From the NCBI RefSeq assembly GCF_042477335.2, contig NC_091245.1, positions 113,804,501 through 113,868,500 on the forward strand: a stretch of DNA of 64,000 bases, written 5' to 3'. The position numbers and the translations under genes were made by a program. Position 1 is the stretch's first letter, and each line of letters starts with the position of its first letter. The notes below the pieces were generated by a model. It saw only the letters and a list, made by a program, of their open reading frames with translations, had not been told where the DNA came from and searched no databases. Below, piece by piece: positions 34,162-46,828 of this stretch. This DNA is from Ovis canadensis (lineage: Eukaryota > Chordata > Mammalia > Artiodactyla > Bovidae).

Positions 34162-35552
34162 CGCCCTCCAAACTGTCTATCCAGGATCCACTCCATCCCT
34201 CTCCCCACCCTGTCACCGTCTTCCCCTAGGAACTCTGCGCGAGGGTGATCCTCCAGCACAGTCTCCTCTTGGCCCCGTCTCGGCTGGTCTATCCCCAAAG
34301 GGTTTCACGTCTGTTCAAGGACTGTGTCCTTCGGAGGGGAAGTGGACGGCAGACGAAAGGCACCAACGTGCGGCGAGGGCGGCACACTCGGGTGCGATGG
34401 CACAAAGGCGAGTGCCCTGTGGGAAAGGAGCCCCCGTGGCCCGACGTGTGCTTGCCGTCGCCAAAGGAGGTTTCCTCGAGGCCCCTGCCGGGGCTGTGGG
34501 CGTCAGAGTGCATGGGGGAGAGTATCGGAGGAAGGTGCTTGGGGCCATGGCTGGTGGGCGCCCCACGTGGATCAGGGACCCGGGCAGGGCGATCGCGAGC
34601 AGAGGGCGCGGCGGCGAGCAGGGAGCTGGGAGGCAGGCCCCGGGGTGCTTGGTCGGGGCGTCTGCATGGACGGCCGGCGGGAAGGGGCGGCGTGGGGCTC
34701 TCGGGGACCTGGCCGAAAGATCGGCAGGCCACTCGAGCAGGGCCTCTACAGAAGCATGGGCGCGGCGGCGAAGCCGTGCCAGGCACATGTGAGAGGCTGG
34801 GACGGATCTGCGGTAGGTAGGGGTGGGCGTGGGGGTTGGGCTGGGGCTGCGGAGCCAGAGGGAGGCCCGCACTGGTGAACGCCAGGGCAGGGCAGGCCAG
34901 GGCAGGACGTGTGAGGGATAGCCCGAGCTCCAGGGGGATGTTGGGTGGGGAGGTGGGGCCGAGCCTGGAGTCTGGCGGGAAAGGCAGAGGGCAGGCCGTG
35001 ACAGTGACGGGGCTGTGGCGTGAGGAAGATGGCGGGTGAGCACTCCATTTGGGTCGGGTGGCGGGTGAGCGGGGGCGAGCCACACTGGTGCTCGGTGCCA
35101 CAGGCTGCTCAGGCTCGGCGGCGGGCTGTGGCTCTGGGCGGAGGCTAGGACGCAGGCAAGCGAAGGACAGAAACGGAGCGCCAGCGCCAGCTGGGGGCCA
35201 GACCCGGTCCGAGATGGGTGGGCCCACCGTACCGCCCCAGAGACCAAAGTCACCACCCATCGGGAGGGAGTGTCCAGTGTCGGGGGTGACACTGCTGGGG
35301 CCTCAGGGTGGGATGGGGCGGGGGTGGCTGGCAGCGCAGGTGGCTGTGATTTCATGAGGGCCAAGGAGAGCTCCCATGTGACCGGGCACAGTCAGCCCTC
35401 CAGGGCACACGCCCGCAGAGGGCAAACCTCGGGGAGGTCTGAGGGTCCGGACACCGCCACCGCCTCGGCAGCACCGCCTGCCAGGGCCCGTACACGGAGC
35501 AAACCCCAGCGCCCAGCCACACACGGCGGGCCCAAGAAGGGGTGGCATCGAT

Positions 35553-37418
35553 GCAGCATGGCGCCATCACTCAGGCATCAGAAACACGTCAAGAATTGCC
35601 AGTTGTCACAAGCAATGATGCAGCTGGAGACTCTTACACTCGGCGGAGAATGTCAGACCGCGTTGGACCGAGGCATGTGGAGCATGGAAAATAATACAAA
35701 ACGAAGCTATTTGCCAGGAGAAACCGACTCACGCAGAAACCCACCTTAGGGTAACGCAAGCGGAAAGGCAGCGCTGGAGGGATGACTGGGGAGCTGCAAC
35801 GCACAGATACGCAGGACCCTGTCTAAAGGGAGAAGCGCCAAGGTTATCCAGTTCAACACAGGGAATCAGCGTCAGTGCCCTGGAGTAACCTCAAGTGGAA
35901 AAGAATCTGAAACCATATATGACACTCGAGATCTGCACAAGCAAAACAGGATCACACTGCGGTCCACCGGAAACCAGCACAATATTGGGAATCCACTGTA
36001 CTTCCGCAACAACCGTGACTACGACGTCGGAGTAAGCTTTCAAAAGAAAACTAACTCAGCAGGCAATGAAGTCAGCGGAAAACAGGTGAGCTATGCCAAC
36101 CCCACCCTGGGTACATATCCACGAAAGGCGCAGCTCTTCATTCGGAAAGACACATGCAACCCCCACAGTCACAGCAGCACCGTTTGCCATAGCCGAGACG
36201 TGGAGAAAACCCTAGTGCCCATCCCCAAAGGCTCAGCCACCAAGATGCAGTATCAGAGAAAGGGAGAGAATGGGATGTCACCGAGCCGTCCACAAGAGGC
36301 AGATAGTGTCACTGGCAGCAACGGCGGCTGGAGCTGCAGAATATTACCCTTGGTGAGGGAAGTCAAACAGACAAGGTCACGGATGGGTGGACTCTAAAGT
36401 GTTGTACAAATGAATCCCTGGGCCAACCAGCCACAGACTCTCAGACACAGGAAAGCCGCTTGGGGCTTCCCAAGGGCGCAGTCAGGGACCGAGGGATGAT
36501 TGAGGAGCCGGGCTCAACGGATCAACCGTACCAGTACTGCGTAGGAAGGGGAGGAGGAACAAGGACACGCGGGATACCGCAGGGAATGAGATCCCATATG
36601 CTGTCATCACCCGCAATGGAAACGAGCTGAACACATGAGCCCCCCCCCACCCACCCACAGACAGGACTGAACCCCAACGCTGTACAGCGGAAACGCACAC
36701 CAGGTTGTAGATCAACTACGCTTCCAGGACAAGTGCTACTCCGTCGAAGTCAGTCAGTCGAGGATCAGTCCAGCAATAGGAAAAAGAAGAGCTTCCATTA
36801 TGATCCAGGAAAGCCAACCCTGGGCACGCGTCGGGAAAAGACGACAAATACCCCTAATGGGGAGAGATGCAGGCATCCCCCAGGGTCACCGCAGCCCTCT
36901 GTGCCGGAGCCGAGACCCGCGGGAAACGCCCAAGTGCCCGTCGGCACGTGGCCGGCACAAGAAGGTGAGGGATATCTGTACCGTGGAATATGACGCAGCC
37001 CTCAAGAAGGAGCCGCCATCGCCATGGGCCGCAAGGTCAGACGGACCCACAGAAGGGTCCGCTCAGTGAAGTGAGTCGCTTGGATCGGGAGAAAGCTCTG
37101 TGGACTCTTAACGACGAATACAGACGAATCTATGCGCAAAGGGGAAAGCGACCTGGAGACCCCGAAAACGTACATAGGGCTACCCAAGGGGAAAGGCAGG
37201 GAGGGACGAAGTTGAAGTCGGATCAAGAGATAGGAAAGACTGTGCTTACAGTAGAAGAGCAACAGAGCTTTCCTCTGTAGCAGGAGAAGTGTATCTGTAT
37301 CTCGCCTTCACCTACACTGGAAGACCACCTGGCAAAGAACAGGGGACTGAATCACTTTGCCGGGCACCTGAGACTCACCCAGGAATGTGAATCCGTTCTA
37401 CTTGTGTTCGAAGAAGCA
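35553..37418 (+). mobile_element. LINE-1 3' end trio, unit 5
   Basis: A (35553-36038), B (36078-36743) and C (36793-37418). B has the TTACCCTTGG allele; C has the units 1-5 ending TATCTCGCCTTC. Confidence 0.82.
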
Positions 37419-38299
37419 GAAAAAGGAGCAGGCCGTGGCTTGAAGCGGGGGGTGGGGGGAGGCAGGCCAGTGGGACAGATGCAAAGGCAGGTTCCTTGGC
37501 AAGAGTGGGATTTGGAACGGCTCAGGGAGGAACGGGGCGTGGGGGGCGGGGTGTGTGGAGATGGGGGAGGCGGGGAGCTGGGGGTGGGATGGGTGCATGT
37601 GGGGGAGTAGGGGGACGGTGAGGCTGCAGGCTGAGGTGGGGGTGCTCTTGGGGCAGGGCTGATGCTGAGGTGAGGCGCGCAAGAGGGTTTCAGGGGGAAG
37701 GGGTGGTGTTTGAGGCGGTGAGGGCGTTGCTGTTGGAAACCTATTTCTGCCGAGGCCAGGCCCGAGGGCGAGGGCCGGCAGCTGGTGGACTTCTTTGGAA
37801 CTCGTCCTGCAAGACGTGGTCCAGGGACCCTGCAGGCAAAAGGGAGGTATGCTTGCCAGATGTGGCAGCTCCCTTGCTCCTGGCTGTGCAAACGTAGTGT
37901 GATTGATTTCTCTCGGAGTGTGGGGAGAGTGAGGCAGGGAGCTTGGAGACGGACGTTGTGAAAGATGAAGTGTGGTGCGGGCGGCTGCCAGCGGTGGGGT
38001 ATTCCTGCCAGTGCAGTCCCCGAGCCCTCGGCTGGGTCCGGGTGAGGACGCGAGCAAACACAAGAAAGGTGCCTGGACGCACGGGCGGCTGAGCCCGCAG
38101 GGTTTGGGGCCACGAAGGCTTGGCAGCAGGGCCTTTTGTGGGTGAGGTGGGGAGGGGTCCTGGGCGTCTGTGTGGGAGAGGCAGCGGGCGGCAGGTAGCC
38201 AGCCAGCGTTTGCAGGAGCGCTGCCTCGAGCGCGTTTCAGCGGGCAGACCTAGTTGGGCTCTGGGGCCGCACCGTGGGACCAAAAGGGGACGCTGGGGC

Positions 38300-38370
38300 T
38301 GCATGGGCCGGGAATCGAACCCGGGCCTCCCGCGTGGCAGGCGAGAATTCTACCACTGAACCACCCATGC
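38300..38370 (-). tRNA. TRG-GCC: tRNA-Gly (GCC), canonical
   Basis: Unit-5 copy with G65, so all five T-stem pairs form (CCGGG/CCCGG). As far as I recall it matches the standard human tRNA-Gly-GCC over its full length. T4 terminator at 38282-38285. Confidence 0.98.
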
Positions 38371-39863
38371 ACCGGTGGCCAGCGCCGCCCGTCGCTGCCC
38401 CTCAGGCGCTGGCCGCCACCCGCCCGCCGCTGCTCACTGCTCGCCCGTGGGCATCTCTCTGCCCCGTTGCAGCGGGAGACGACGGGCGGGCGACCTGTAA
38501 GACAGGATCCGGGCACGTGCAGGACCCCGGGGCGCGCCGCTCTCGGAGGGAGCCCGGGGCGACGGGACGCGGGCCCACGCGGCCCGTCCCGCGCCTTCTG
38601 CGCCGACCACGGCCGCCGCGACCCTGTCGGTGTCGCGTGAGGGCGCCGGGAGCCGACGCCGTCTGCCCGGCGCCGGGATCCCTGTGAGGTGCAGGCGCTG
38701 CGTGGTCGCTGCGGCCGCGCGCAGACGTGCCTCTCAGCGACCGCCGGGTCCCGGCCCAAAGTCCCTCTGGCGGGCTGGCTTTCCGGCCGTGCCGGGGTGG
38801 GGCGTGCGAGAGCGGGCGGGGGAAGGGACGCCGGGCTCGGTCTGTGCGGGAAGCGCGAGCGCGGGAGGGCGACGCCTCCGAGCGCCTCCGCCACCGCCCC
38901 CTACCCGCCCTCCCCCCGCCATCCCATCCTTAGACCCGCGCTCAGGCCCAGGGACCCAAAGGCGTGTGAGCCTGGCTCCTGCGCTCTGGCCGACCGCGCT
39001 CCCGGGGTCCGGCTCTGACGGGGTGGTGGTGGTGAGCAGGGGCCCTTTGGCAGCGCGGCTCCTGGCTCGGGGACTGCGGGCTGAGAGGCAGGGAGCGCGC
39101 CAGGGCGGGCTTGGCTCCGGCCGGGGCAGCGGCTTCCCACGGGAACGGGCGCCGTGGCGCCGAGGTCGGGGGCGCGGGCCGGGCGCCGGGGGGTGGGCTG
39201 GACGGGCACGCAGGGCTTCCGCTCCCTCCCCAGCGGAGCACCCTTCCCGGGACGGACTCGTGCAAGGAAGGCCGGTGTGCGCTGGCCAGCAGGAAGGCTG
39301 GATGGCACGCGTCCAGGGCGGGCGGCAGGCAGGTTGCGGCCCGGCCAAGAACGCACGGCGGAGAAGGGTCGAGGGCACGCGGCAGCCCCTTGGCGGGCAA
39401 GGCGGGGGCTCGGCCGCCTCGCTGTGGCTGGGGAGCGCAGGCGGGCCGGCGGGGCGGGCGCGGAGGACGGGGTGCCGGCCTGGCGGGAGAGCTGGCGGGG
39501 GCAGCCGTGGAAGCAAGGCTGCGAGGGCGAGTAGGCCGTTCCCCGGGCAGAAGTCGGAGCGCCGGCGAAGGGAGGAGGGCTTGCCACCCGCCGCGGGGCT
39601 GCGTGCTTCGGCGCGGCCGGGGGCGGGGCGCGGCGGGGCTGTGGGAGTGGAAGTGGGAGGGTGGGCGAGTGTGGGCCAGGGGGAGGCAGGGAGGCAGGAA
39701 AAGCAGCAGCTGCAGCTGCAGCCAGCTGGCGAGGAAAGATGCGCTGAGAAGGACTGAAGGTGCCTTCTGTGGGGGTGCAGGTGGCGGCGGGAGGGCGTGT
39801 GTGGAGAAAGGCAGTGGCGCGCGGAGGACGGGTGCGTTTGTCCGGCGGGCCAAAAGGCTGGCT

Positions 39864-39946
39864 TGTCAGGAGTGGGATTCGAACCCACGCCTCCAGGGGA
39901 GACTGCGACCTGAACGCAGCGCCTTAGACCGCTCGGCCATCCTGAC
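39864..39946 (-). tRNA. TRL-CAG: tRNA-Leu (CAG)
   Basis: Unit-5 copy, unchanged. T4 terminator at 39852-39855. Confidence 0.98.
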
Positions 39947-40040
39947 GGCGGGCCTGGCTGGGCGCGTGGCCGCTCGCCTGGCTGGGACCCGACGCGGCGC
40001 GAGCACCGGCGCCCTTGGCGGGCCGCGGGCGGCGCCACGC

Positions 40041-40064
40041 CAGGCAGGCAGGCAGGCAGGCAGG
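40041..40064 (+). repeat. (CAGG)6 tract
   Basis: Unit-5 copy, 6 repeats. Confidence 0.95.
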
Positions 40065-40501
40065 CGGGCGGGCGTCCGGAGTGGGGGTCGACGGAGCCGG
40101 CGCGCGGCGGCCGGCCGAGGCGCCTGGCTCCGCCGCCGCTCGCGCCGCGGACCCAGAGGGCCCTGGGCGGGCCGGCCCCTCCCCACCCGCGCCTGTCCTG
40201 GCCCGACGCCGGCCGGCGCGCGCCCACCGTGTCGTCGCAGCCCCGCTTGCCTTCTCGCGCCCCCTTCTCCCGGCGGAACGCCCGCGTTGGAGGCAAGAGG
40301 CGGCGCGCTGGGGAGGGTCCAGTGCCCCGGGGGTCCGGGTCCCTGTCGGGGTGGCGGGCTGCCGCTGTGACCGAGGCGGTTGGTCTGGTGCGCGGTTGGG
40401 TCGGGACCCGTGGTGGCCGGCGGCCCGTGCTGGGCAAGGGGAGGCGTGGGCAGGCAGCCCGAGAGCCCGAGGGCGGCCGGGCGGCAGGACGGTCGCCGCC
40501 G

Positions 40502-40573
40502 TCCTCGTTAGTATAGTGGTGAGTATCCCCGCCTGTCACGCGGGAGACCGGGGTTCGATTCCCCGACGGGGAG
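40502..40573 (+). tRNA. TRD-GTC: tRNA-Asp (GTC)
   Basis: Unit-5 copy, unchanged. T5 terminator at 40585-40589. Confidence 0.98.
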
Positions 40574-41314
40574 GCAACACACCCTTTTTGGTGGCCGCGG
40601 TCGCTCTCTGTCCTGCCGCCAGGCCCCGGAGGGCCCTTCGCCTCCTCCCGACGTCTTTGGGCGAGGCGCCAGGGCGCCGCCGACGGCGGTGCCCGGCCTA
40701 GCTCCCGGCGACCCCCTCTGCCCGTGCAGCGCTCCAGCCTGAGCCCTTTGTCGTCGGCGGGCGCACGGTCGCCACGGCGGAGCGAGGGCCTCCTTGGCGA
40801 CCCCACGGCCTTGCCCGACCATAGCCGGATCTGGCGGCCGGCCGGCCGCCCGCCCACGCGCCGACCCCCAGTGGCTGCCTGAGTGGGCTCGTAGGCTCGC
40901 GACGGCCCCGCCGCGTGCAGGCAGGTGGGTCCCGTGTCCCCTTGTCGTCGTGGGAAGTGGCCTCGCTCAGCGCCCGGTGGAGTAGCGCTTTGGCCAGCTG
41001 GGTGCTGGAAGCTGCGTGCCCCGCGTTGCCCGCCGGGGGTGAGGGCGGGGAGGCGTTGGCGGGCCGCGGCGGGGAGCGAAGGGCCGGAGGGCCGCAAGGC
41101 CGCGGGGGCGCCGCCCTGGGGCGGTGGGGCCGGTGGATTCCCGGCGACCGCGTGGCGCTGGCGCGCTTGGGGCGCCGCGTGGCTGCTGGGAGCGCCGGCG
41201 GCGGCGGCGCAAGCCTCCGGCTGACGGGGCGTCGGGGCAGGGATGCGGAGGCGGCGGCGAGAGTATGCTGGGGCGAGCCCGGGGCCGGCGTCTGGCGGCC
41301 GCCCGGGCTGTGGA

Positions 41315-41386
41315 GCGTTGGTGGTATAGTGGTGAGCATAGCTGCCTTCCAAGCAGTTGACCCGGGTTCGATTCCCGGCCAACGCA
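41315..41386 (+). tRNA. TRG-TCC: tRNA-Gly (TCC)
   Basis: Unit-5 copy, unchanged. T4 terminator at 41398-41401. Confidence 0.98.
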
Positions 41387-41665
41387 GCGGGCCGACCTTT
41401 TGCTGAGTTCCAGCGCTCTCCCGGCAGGGGCGTTCGGGGGACAGAGAGGTGGGAGCCAGGGAGCCAGCCCGCTGGCCGGCGGCTTTTGGCGTGTGTGCGA
41501 GAAGCCGGCGGCGCGCGCGGTGTTTTGAGGGTGCTGAAAGCAAGACGGCACGGCAGGGCAGGCGGCTGCACTTGCAAAGGCCGGGTGTGGGCAGCAAGGT
41601 GGCACGGGTGGGTGGCATGGAGGCGCGGGGCTCACCAGGAGCAGGCGAGGGCTGAACCCCGACGC

Positions 41666-41737
41666 TCCCTGGTGGTCTAGTGGTTAGGATTCGGCGCTCT
41701 CACCGCCGCGGCCCGGGTTCGATTCCCGGTCAGGGAA
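41666..41737 (+). tRNA. TRE-CTC: tRNA-Glu (CTC), canonical
   Basis: Unit-5 copy, standard T stem. First downstream T4 is at 41799-41802. Confidence 0.98.
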
Positions 41738-42590
41738 GCCTTTCTTCTTCCTCTCCGCCTGCCACCTGCCCACGTCCTCGCTGGACACCCTGCCACCCTT
41801 TTCTTAGCCTACGCTTGCTCAGCGCTGCGCCAGAGGCCCCCGGGACCCTGCCCGTCCAGCCCCAGCACGATTCAGGCCACCTCCGCCGTCCCGCGGGGCA
41901 AAGGTTTTGGCCGCAGTGGCAACCTCGCGCCGCTTCCACCACGACGCGCCTGAGGCCTCCCATCCACCAGCGCCCCCCCCCAACCCCACCCCCCGCCTCC
42001 CTCCCTCCTGAGGGGCTGCGGCTGCTGCCCCTGGTGGTGGCGGTGATGCTCCTGGGCTTGTGCTGGTTCTCCTGCTGTGGGTGGTGGTGAGGAGGTGGGC
42101 TTGGATAGGGCCGGCGGCGGTAGGGGTGGGGGTAGGGCTGGGGGTAGGGGCGTGGGCTGTGGCGGTCGCCAGCTGGGGGCCAGCAGCGGCAGGGGCGGTG
42201 GCCACAGCCGAAGGTGAGCGAGGGGGATCTGCCTCTGGGAGTGGGGGCCGTGGCCACGGACCGCCTGCCTTGTCGTGTCTCTCATGCCAGCCACCTCTCT
42301 GGGCGGCTTGGCCAGTGCGTGCCAGGTCCCGGGCTGGCTGTGACTCCCGTGTGCCGCTGGCGACTCCAAGAGGGTTCTGGTCTTGAGTGGGCTCTGGGAG
42401 GCGGACCACGGCGCCCGGGAGGCATGGGTAGCAGTTCAGTCGCCCGGGGGCAGCGATGCCTGCCAGGGAGGACAACCCGACCATCGTGCTGTTTCCCTTG
42501 CCTGACCACAGCTCTCAATCCTACTGGACTGAGGCAAGATTTACCCAGGCCTCCCTCCCCCACTCGTAACCAAAGGTGGGCACTCGGGTG

Positions 42591-42614
42591 CACACACACA
42601 CACACACACACACA
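42591..42614 (+). repeat. (CA)12 microsatellite
   Basis: Unit-6 copy, 12 repeats, first of the short-allele group. Confidence 0.98.
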
Positions 42615-44008
42615 GAGCGCCCTCCAAACTGTCTATCCAGGATCCACTCCATCCCTCTCCCCACCCTGTCACCGTCTTCCCCTAGGAACTCTGCGCGAGG
42701 GTGATCCTCCAGCACAGTCTCCTCTTGGCCCCGTCTCGGCTGGTCTATCCCCAAAGGGTTTCACGTCTGTTCAAGGACTGTGTCCTTCGGAGGGGAAGTG
42801 GACGGCAGACGAAAGGCACCAACGTGCGGCGAGGGCGGCACACTCGGGTGCGATGGCACAAAGGCGAGTGCCCTGTGGGAAAGGAGCCCCCGTGGCCCGA
42901 CGTGTGCTTGCCGTCGCCAAAGGAGGTTTCCTCGAGGCCCCTGCCGGGGCTGTGGGCGTCAGAGTGCATGGGGGAGAGTATCGGAGGAAGGTGCTTGGGG
43001 CCATGGCTGGTGGGCGCCCCACGTGGATCAGGGACCCGGGCAGGGCGATCGCGAGCAGAGGGCGCGGCGGCGAGCAGGGAGCTGGGAGGCAGGCCCCGGG
43101 GTGCTTGGTCGGGGCGTCTGCATGGACGGCCGGCGGGAAGGGGCGGCGTGGGGCTCTCGGGGACCTGGCCGAAAGATCGGCAGGCCACTCGAGCAGGGCC
43201 TCTACAGAAGCATGGGCGCGGCGGCGAAGCCGTGCCAGGCACATGTGAGAGGCTGGGACGGATCTGCGGTAGGTAGGGGTGGGCGTGGGGGTTGGGCTGG
43301 GGCTGCGGAGCCAGAGGGAGGCCCGCACTGGTGAACGCCAGGGCAGGGCAGGCCAGGGCAGGACGTGTGAGGGATAGCCCGAGCTCCAGGGGGATGTTGG
43401 GTGGGGAGGTGGGGCCGAGCCTGGAGTCTGGCGGGAAAGGCAGAGGGCAGGCCGTGACAGTGACGGGGCTGTGGCGTGAGGAAGATGGCGGGTGAGCACT
43501 CCATTTGGGTCGGGTGGCGGGTGAGCGGGGGCGAGCCACACTGGTGCTCGGTGCCACAGGCTGCTCAGGCTCGGCGGCGGGCTGTGGCTCTGGGCGGAGG
43601 CTAGGACGCAGGCAAGCGAAGGACAGAAACGGAGCGCCAGCGCCAGCTGGGGGCCAGACCCGGTCCGAGATGGGTGGGCCCACCGTACCGCCCCAGAGAC
43701 CAAAGTCACCACCCATCGGGAGGGAGTGTCCAGTGTCGGGGGTGACACTGCTGGGGCCTCAGGGTGGGATGGGGCGGGGGTGGCTGGCAGCGCAGGTGGC
43801 TGTGATTTCATGAGGGCCAAGGAGAGCTCCCATGTGACCGGGCACAGTCAGCCCTCCAGGGCACACGCCCGCAGAGGGCAAACCTCGGGGAGGTCTGAGG
43901 GTCCGGACACCGCCACCGCCTCGGCAGCACCGCCTGCCAGGGCCCGTACACGGAGCAAACCCCAGCGCCCAGCCACACACGGCGGGCCCAAGAAGGGGTG
44001 GCATCGAT

Positions 44009-45876
44009 GCAGCATGGCGCCATCACTCAGGCATCAGAAACACGTCAAGAATTGCCAGTTGTCACAAGCAATGATGCAGCTGGAGACTCTTACACTCGGC
44101 GGAGAATGTCAGACCGCGTTGGACCGAGGCATGTGGAGCATGGAAAATAATACAAAACGAAGCTATTTGCCAGGAGAAACCGACTCACGCAGAAACCCAC
44201 CTTAGGGTAACGCAAGCGGAAAGGCAGCGCTGGAGGGATGACTGGGGAGCTGCAACGCACAGATACGCAGGACCCTGTCTAAAGGGAGAAGCGCCAAGGT
44301 TATCCAGTTCAACACAGGGAATCAGCGTCAGTGCCCTGGAGTAACCTCAAGTGGAAAAGAATCTGAAACCATATATGACACTCGAGATCTGCACAAGCAA
44401 AACAGGATCACACTGCGGTCCACCGGAAACCAGCACAATATTGGGAATCCACTGTACTTCCGCAACAACCGTGACTACGACGTCGGAGTAAGCTTTCAAA
44501 AGAAAACTAACTCAGCAGGCAATGAAGTCAGCGGAAAACAGGTGAGCTATGCCAACCCCACCCTGGGTACATATCCACGAAAGGCGCAGCTCTTCATTCG
44601 GAAAGACACATGCAACCCCCACAGTCACAGCAGCACCGTTTGCCATAGCCGAGACGTGGAGAAAACCCTAGTGCCCATCCCCAAAGGCTCAGCCACCAAG
44701 ATGCAGTATCAGAGAAAGGGAGAGAATGGGATGTCACCGAGCCGTCCACAAGAGGCAGATAGTGTCACTGGCAGCAACGGCGGCTGGAGCTGCAGAATAT
44801 TACCCTTGGTGAGGGAAGTCAAACAGACAAGGTCACGGATGGGTGGACTCTAAAGTGTTGTACAAATGAATCCCTGGGCCAACCAGCCACAGACTCTCAG
44901 ACACAGGAAAGCCGCTTGGGGCTTCCCAAGGGCGCAGTCAGGGACCGAGGGATGATTGAGGAGCCGGGCTCAACGGATCAACCGTACCAGTACTGCGTAG
45001 GAAGGGGAGGAGGAACAAGGACACGCGGGATACCGCAGGGAATGAGATCCCATATGCTGTCATCACCCGCAATGGAAACGAGCTGAACACATGAGCCCCC
45101 CCCCCCACCCACCCACAGACAGGACTGAACCCCAACGCTGTACAGCGGAAACGCACACCAGGTTGTAGATCAACTACGCTTCCAGGACAAGTGCTACTCC
45201 GTCGAAGTCAGTCAGTCGAGGATCAGTCCAGCAATAGGAAAAAGAAGAGCTTCCATTATGATCCAGGAAAGCCAACCCTGGGCACGCGTCGGGAAAAGAC
45301 GACAAATACCCCTAATGGGGAGAGATGCAGGCATCCCCCAGGGTCACCGCAGCCCTCTGTGCCGGAGCCGAGACCCGCGGGAAACGCCCAAGTGCCCGTC
45401 GGCACGTGGCCGGCACAAGAAGGTGAGGGATATCTGTACCGTGGAATATGACGCAGCCCTCAAGAAGGAGCCGCCATCGCCATGGGCCGCAAGGTCAGAC
45501 GGACCCACAGAAGGGTCCGCTCAGTGAAGTGAGTCGCTTGGATCGGGAGAAAGCTCTGTGGACTCTTAACGACGAATACAGACGAATCTATGCGCAAAGG
45601 GGAAAGCGACCTGGAGACCCCGAAAACGTACATAGGGCTACCCAAGGGGAAAGGCAGGGAGGGACGAAGTTGAAGTCGGATCAAGAGATAGGAAAGACTG
45701 TGCTTACAGTAGAAGAGCAACAGAGCTTTCCTCTGTAGCAGGAGAAGTGTATCTGTATTTCGCCCTCACCTACACTGGAAGACCACCTGGCAAAGAACAG
45801 GGGACTGAATCACTTTGCCGGGCACCTGAGACTCACCCAGGAATGTGAATCCGTTCTACTTGTGTTCGAAGAAGCA
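44009..45876 (+). mobile_element. LINE-1 3' end trio, unit 6
   Basis: A (44009-44494), B (44534-45201) and C (45251-45876). The C-run in B is 11 long, and C carries TATTTCGCCCTC, two changes found only here and in unit 7. Confidence 0.82.
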
Positions 45877-46757
45877 GAAAAAGGAGCAGGCCGTGGCTTG
45901 AAGCGGGGGGTGGGGGGAGGCAGGCCAGTGGGACAGATGCAAAGGCAGGTTCCTTGGCAAGAGTGGGATTTGGAACGGCTCAGGGAGGAACGGGGCGTGG
46001 GGGGCGGGGTGTGTGGAGATGGGGGAGGCGGGGAGCTGGGGGTGGGATGGGTGCATGTGGGGGAGTAGGGGGACGGTGAGGCTGCAGGCTGAGGTGGGGG
46101 TGCTCTTGGGGCAGGGCTGATGCTGAGGTGAGGCGCGCAAGAGGGTTTCAGGGGGAAGGGGTGGTGTTTGAGGCGGTGAGGGCGTTGCTGTTGGAAACCT
46201 GTTTCTGCCGAGGCCAGGCCCGAGGGCGAGGGCCGGCAGCTGGTGGACTTCTTTGGAACTCGTCCTGCAAGACGTGGTCCAGGGACCCTGCAGGCAAAAG
46301 GGAGGTATGCTTGCCAGATGTGGCAGCTCCCTTGCTCCTGGCTGTGCAAACGTAGTGTGATTGATTTCTCTCGGAGTGTGGGGAGAGTGAGGCAGGGAGC
46401 TTGGAGACGGACGTTGTGAAAGATGAAGTGTGGTGCGGGCGGCTGCCAGCGGTGGGGTATTCCTGCCAGTGCAGTCCCCGAGCCCTCGGCTGGGTCCGGG
46501 TGAGGACGCGAGCAAACACAAGAAAGGTGCCTGGACGCACGGGCGGCTGAGCCCGCAGGGTTTGGGGCCACGAAGGCTTGGCAGCAGGGCCTTTTGTGGG
46601 TGAGGTGGGGAGGGGTCCTGGGCGTCTGTGTGGGAGAGGCAGCGGGCGGCAGGTAGCCAGCCAGCGTTTGCAGGAGCGCTGCCTCGAGCGCGTTTCAGCG
46701 GGCAGACCTAGTTGGGCTCTGGGGCCGCACCGTGGGACCAAAAGGGGACGCTGGGGC

Positions 46758-46828
46758 TGCATGGGCCGGGAATCGAACCCGGGCCTCCCGCGTGGCAGGC
46801 GAGAATTCTACCACTGAACCACCCATGC
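46758..46828 (-). tRNA. TRG-GCC: tRNA-Gly (GCC), canonical
   Basis: Unit-6 copy, canonical G65. T4 terminator at 46740-46743. Confidence 0.98.

Larger units (their letters stand above)
33837..42300 (+). repeat. Tandem tRNA array, unit 5
   Basis: 8464-bp copy and the first with canonical G65 Gly-GCC. Marks: (CA)16; TGTGAGGTG near 38683 and GTCCCGGCCC near 38748, both shared with unit 7 but not with unit 6, which lies between them; GGTGGGGCCGG near 41122, shared with unit 6; GGGAGCCAGG near 41452 and AGCGCCCC near 41968, shared with units 6 and 7. Confidence 0.98.
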
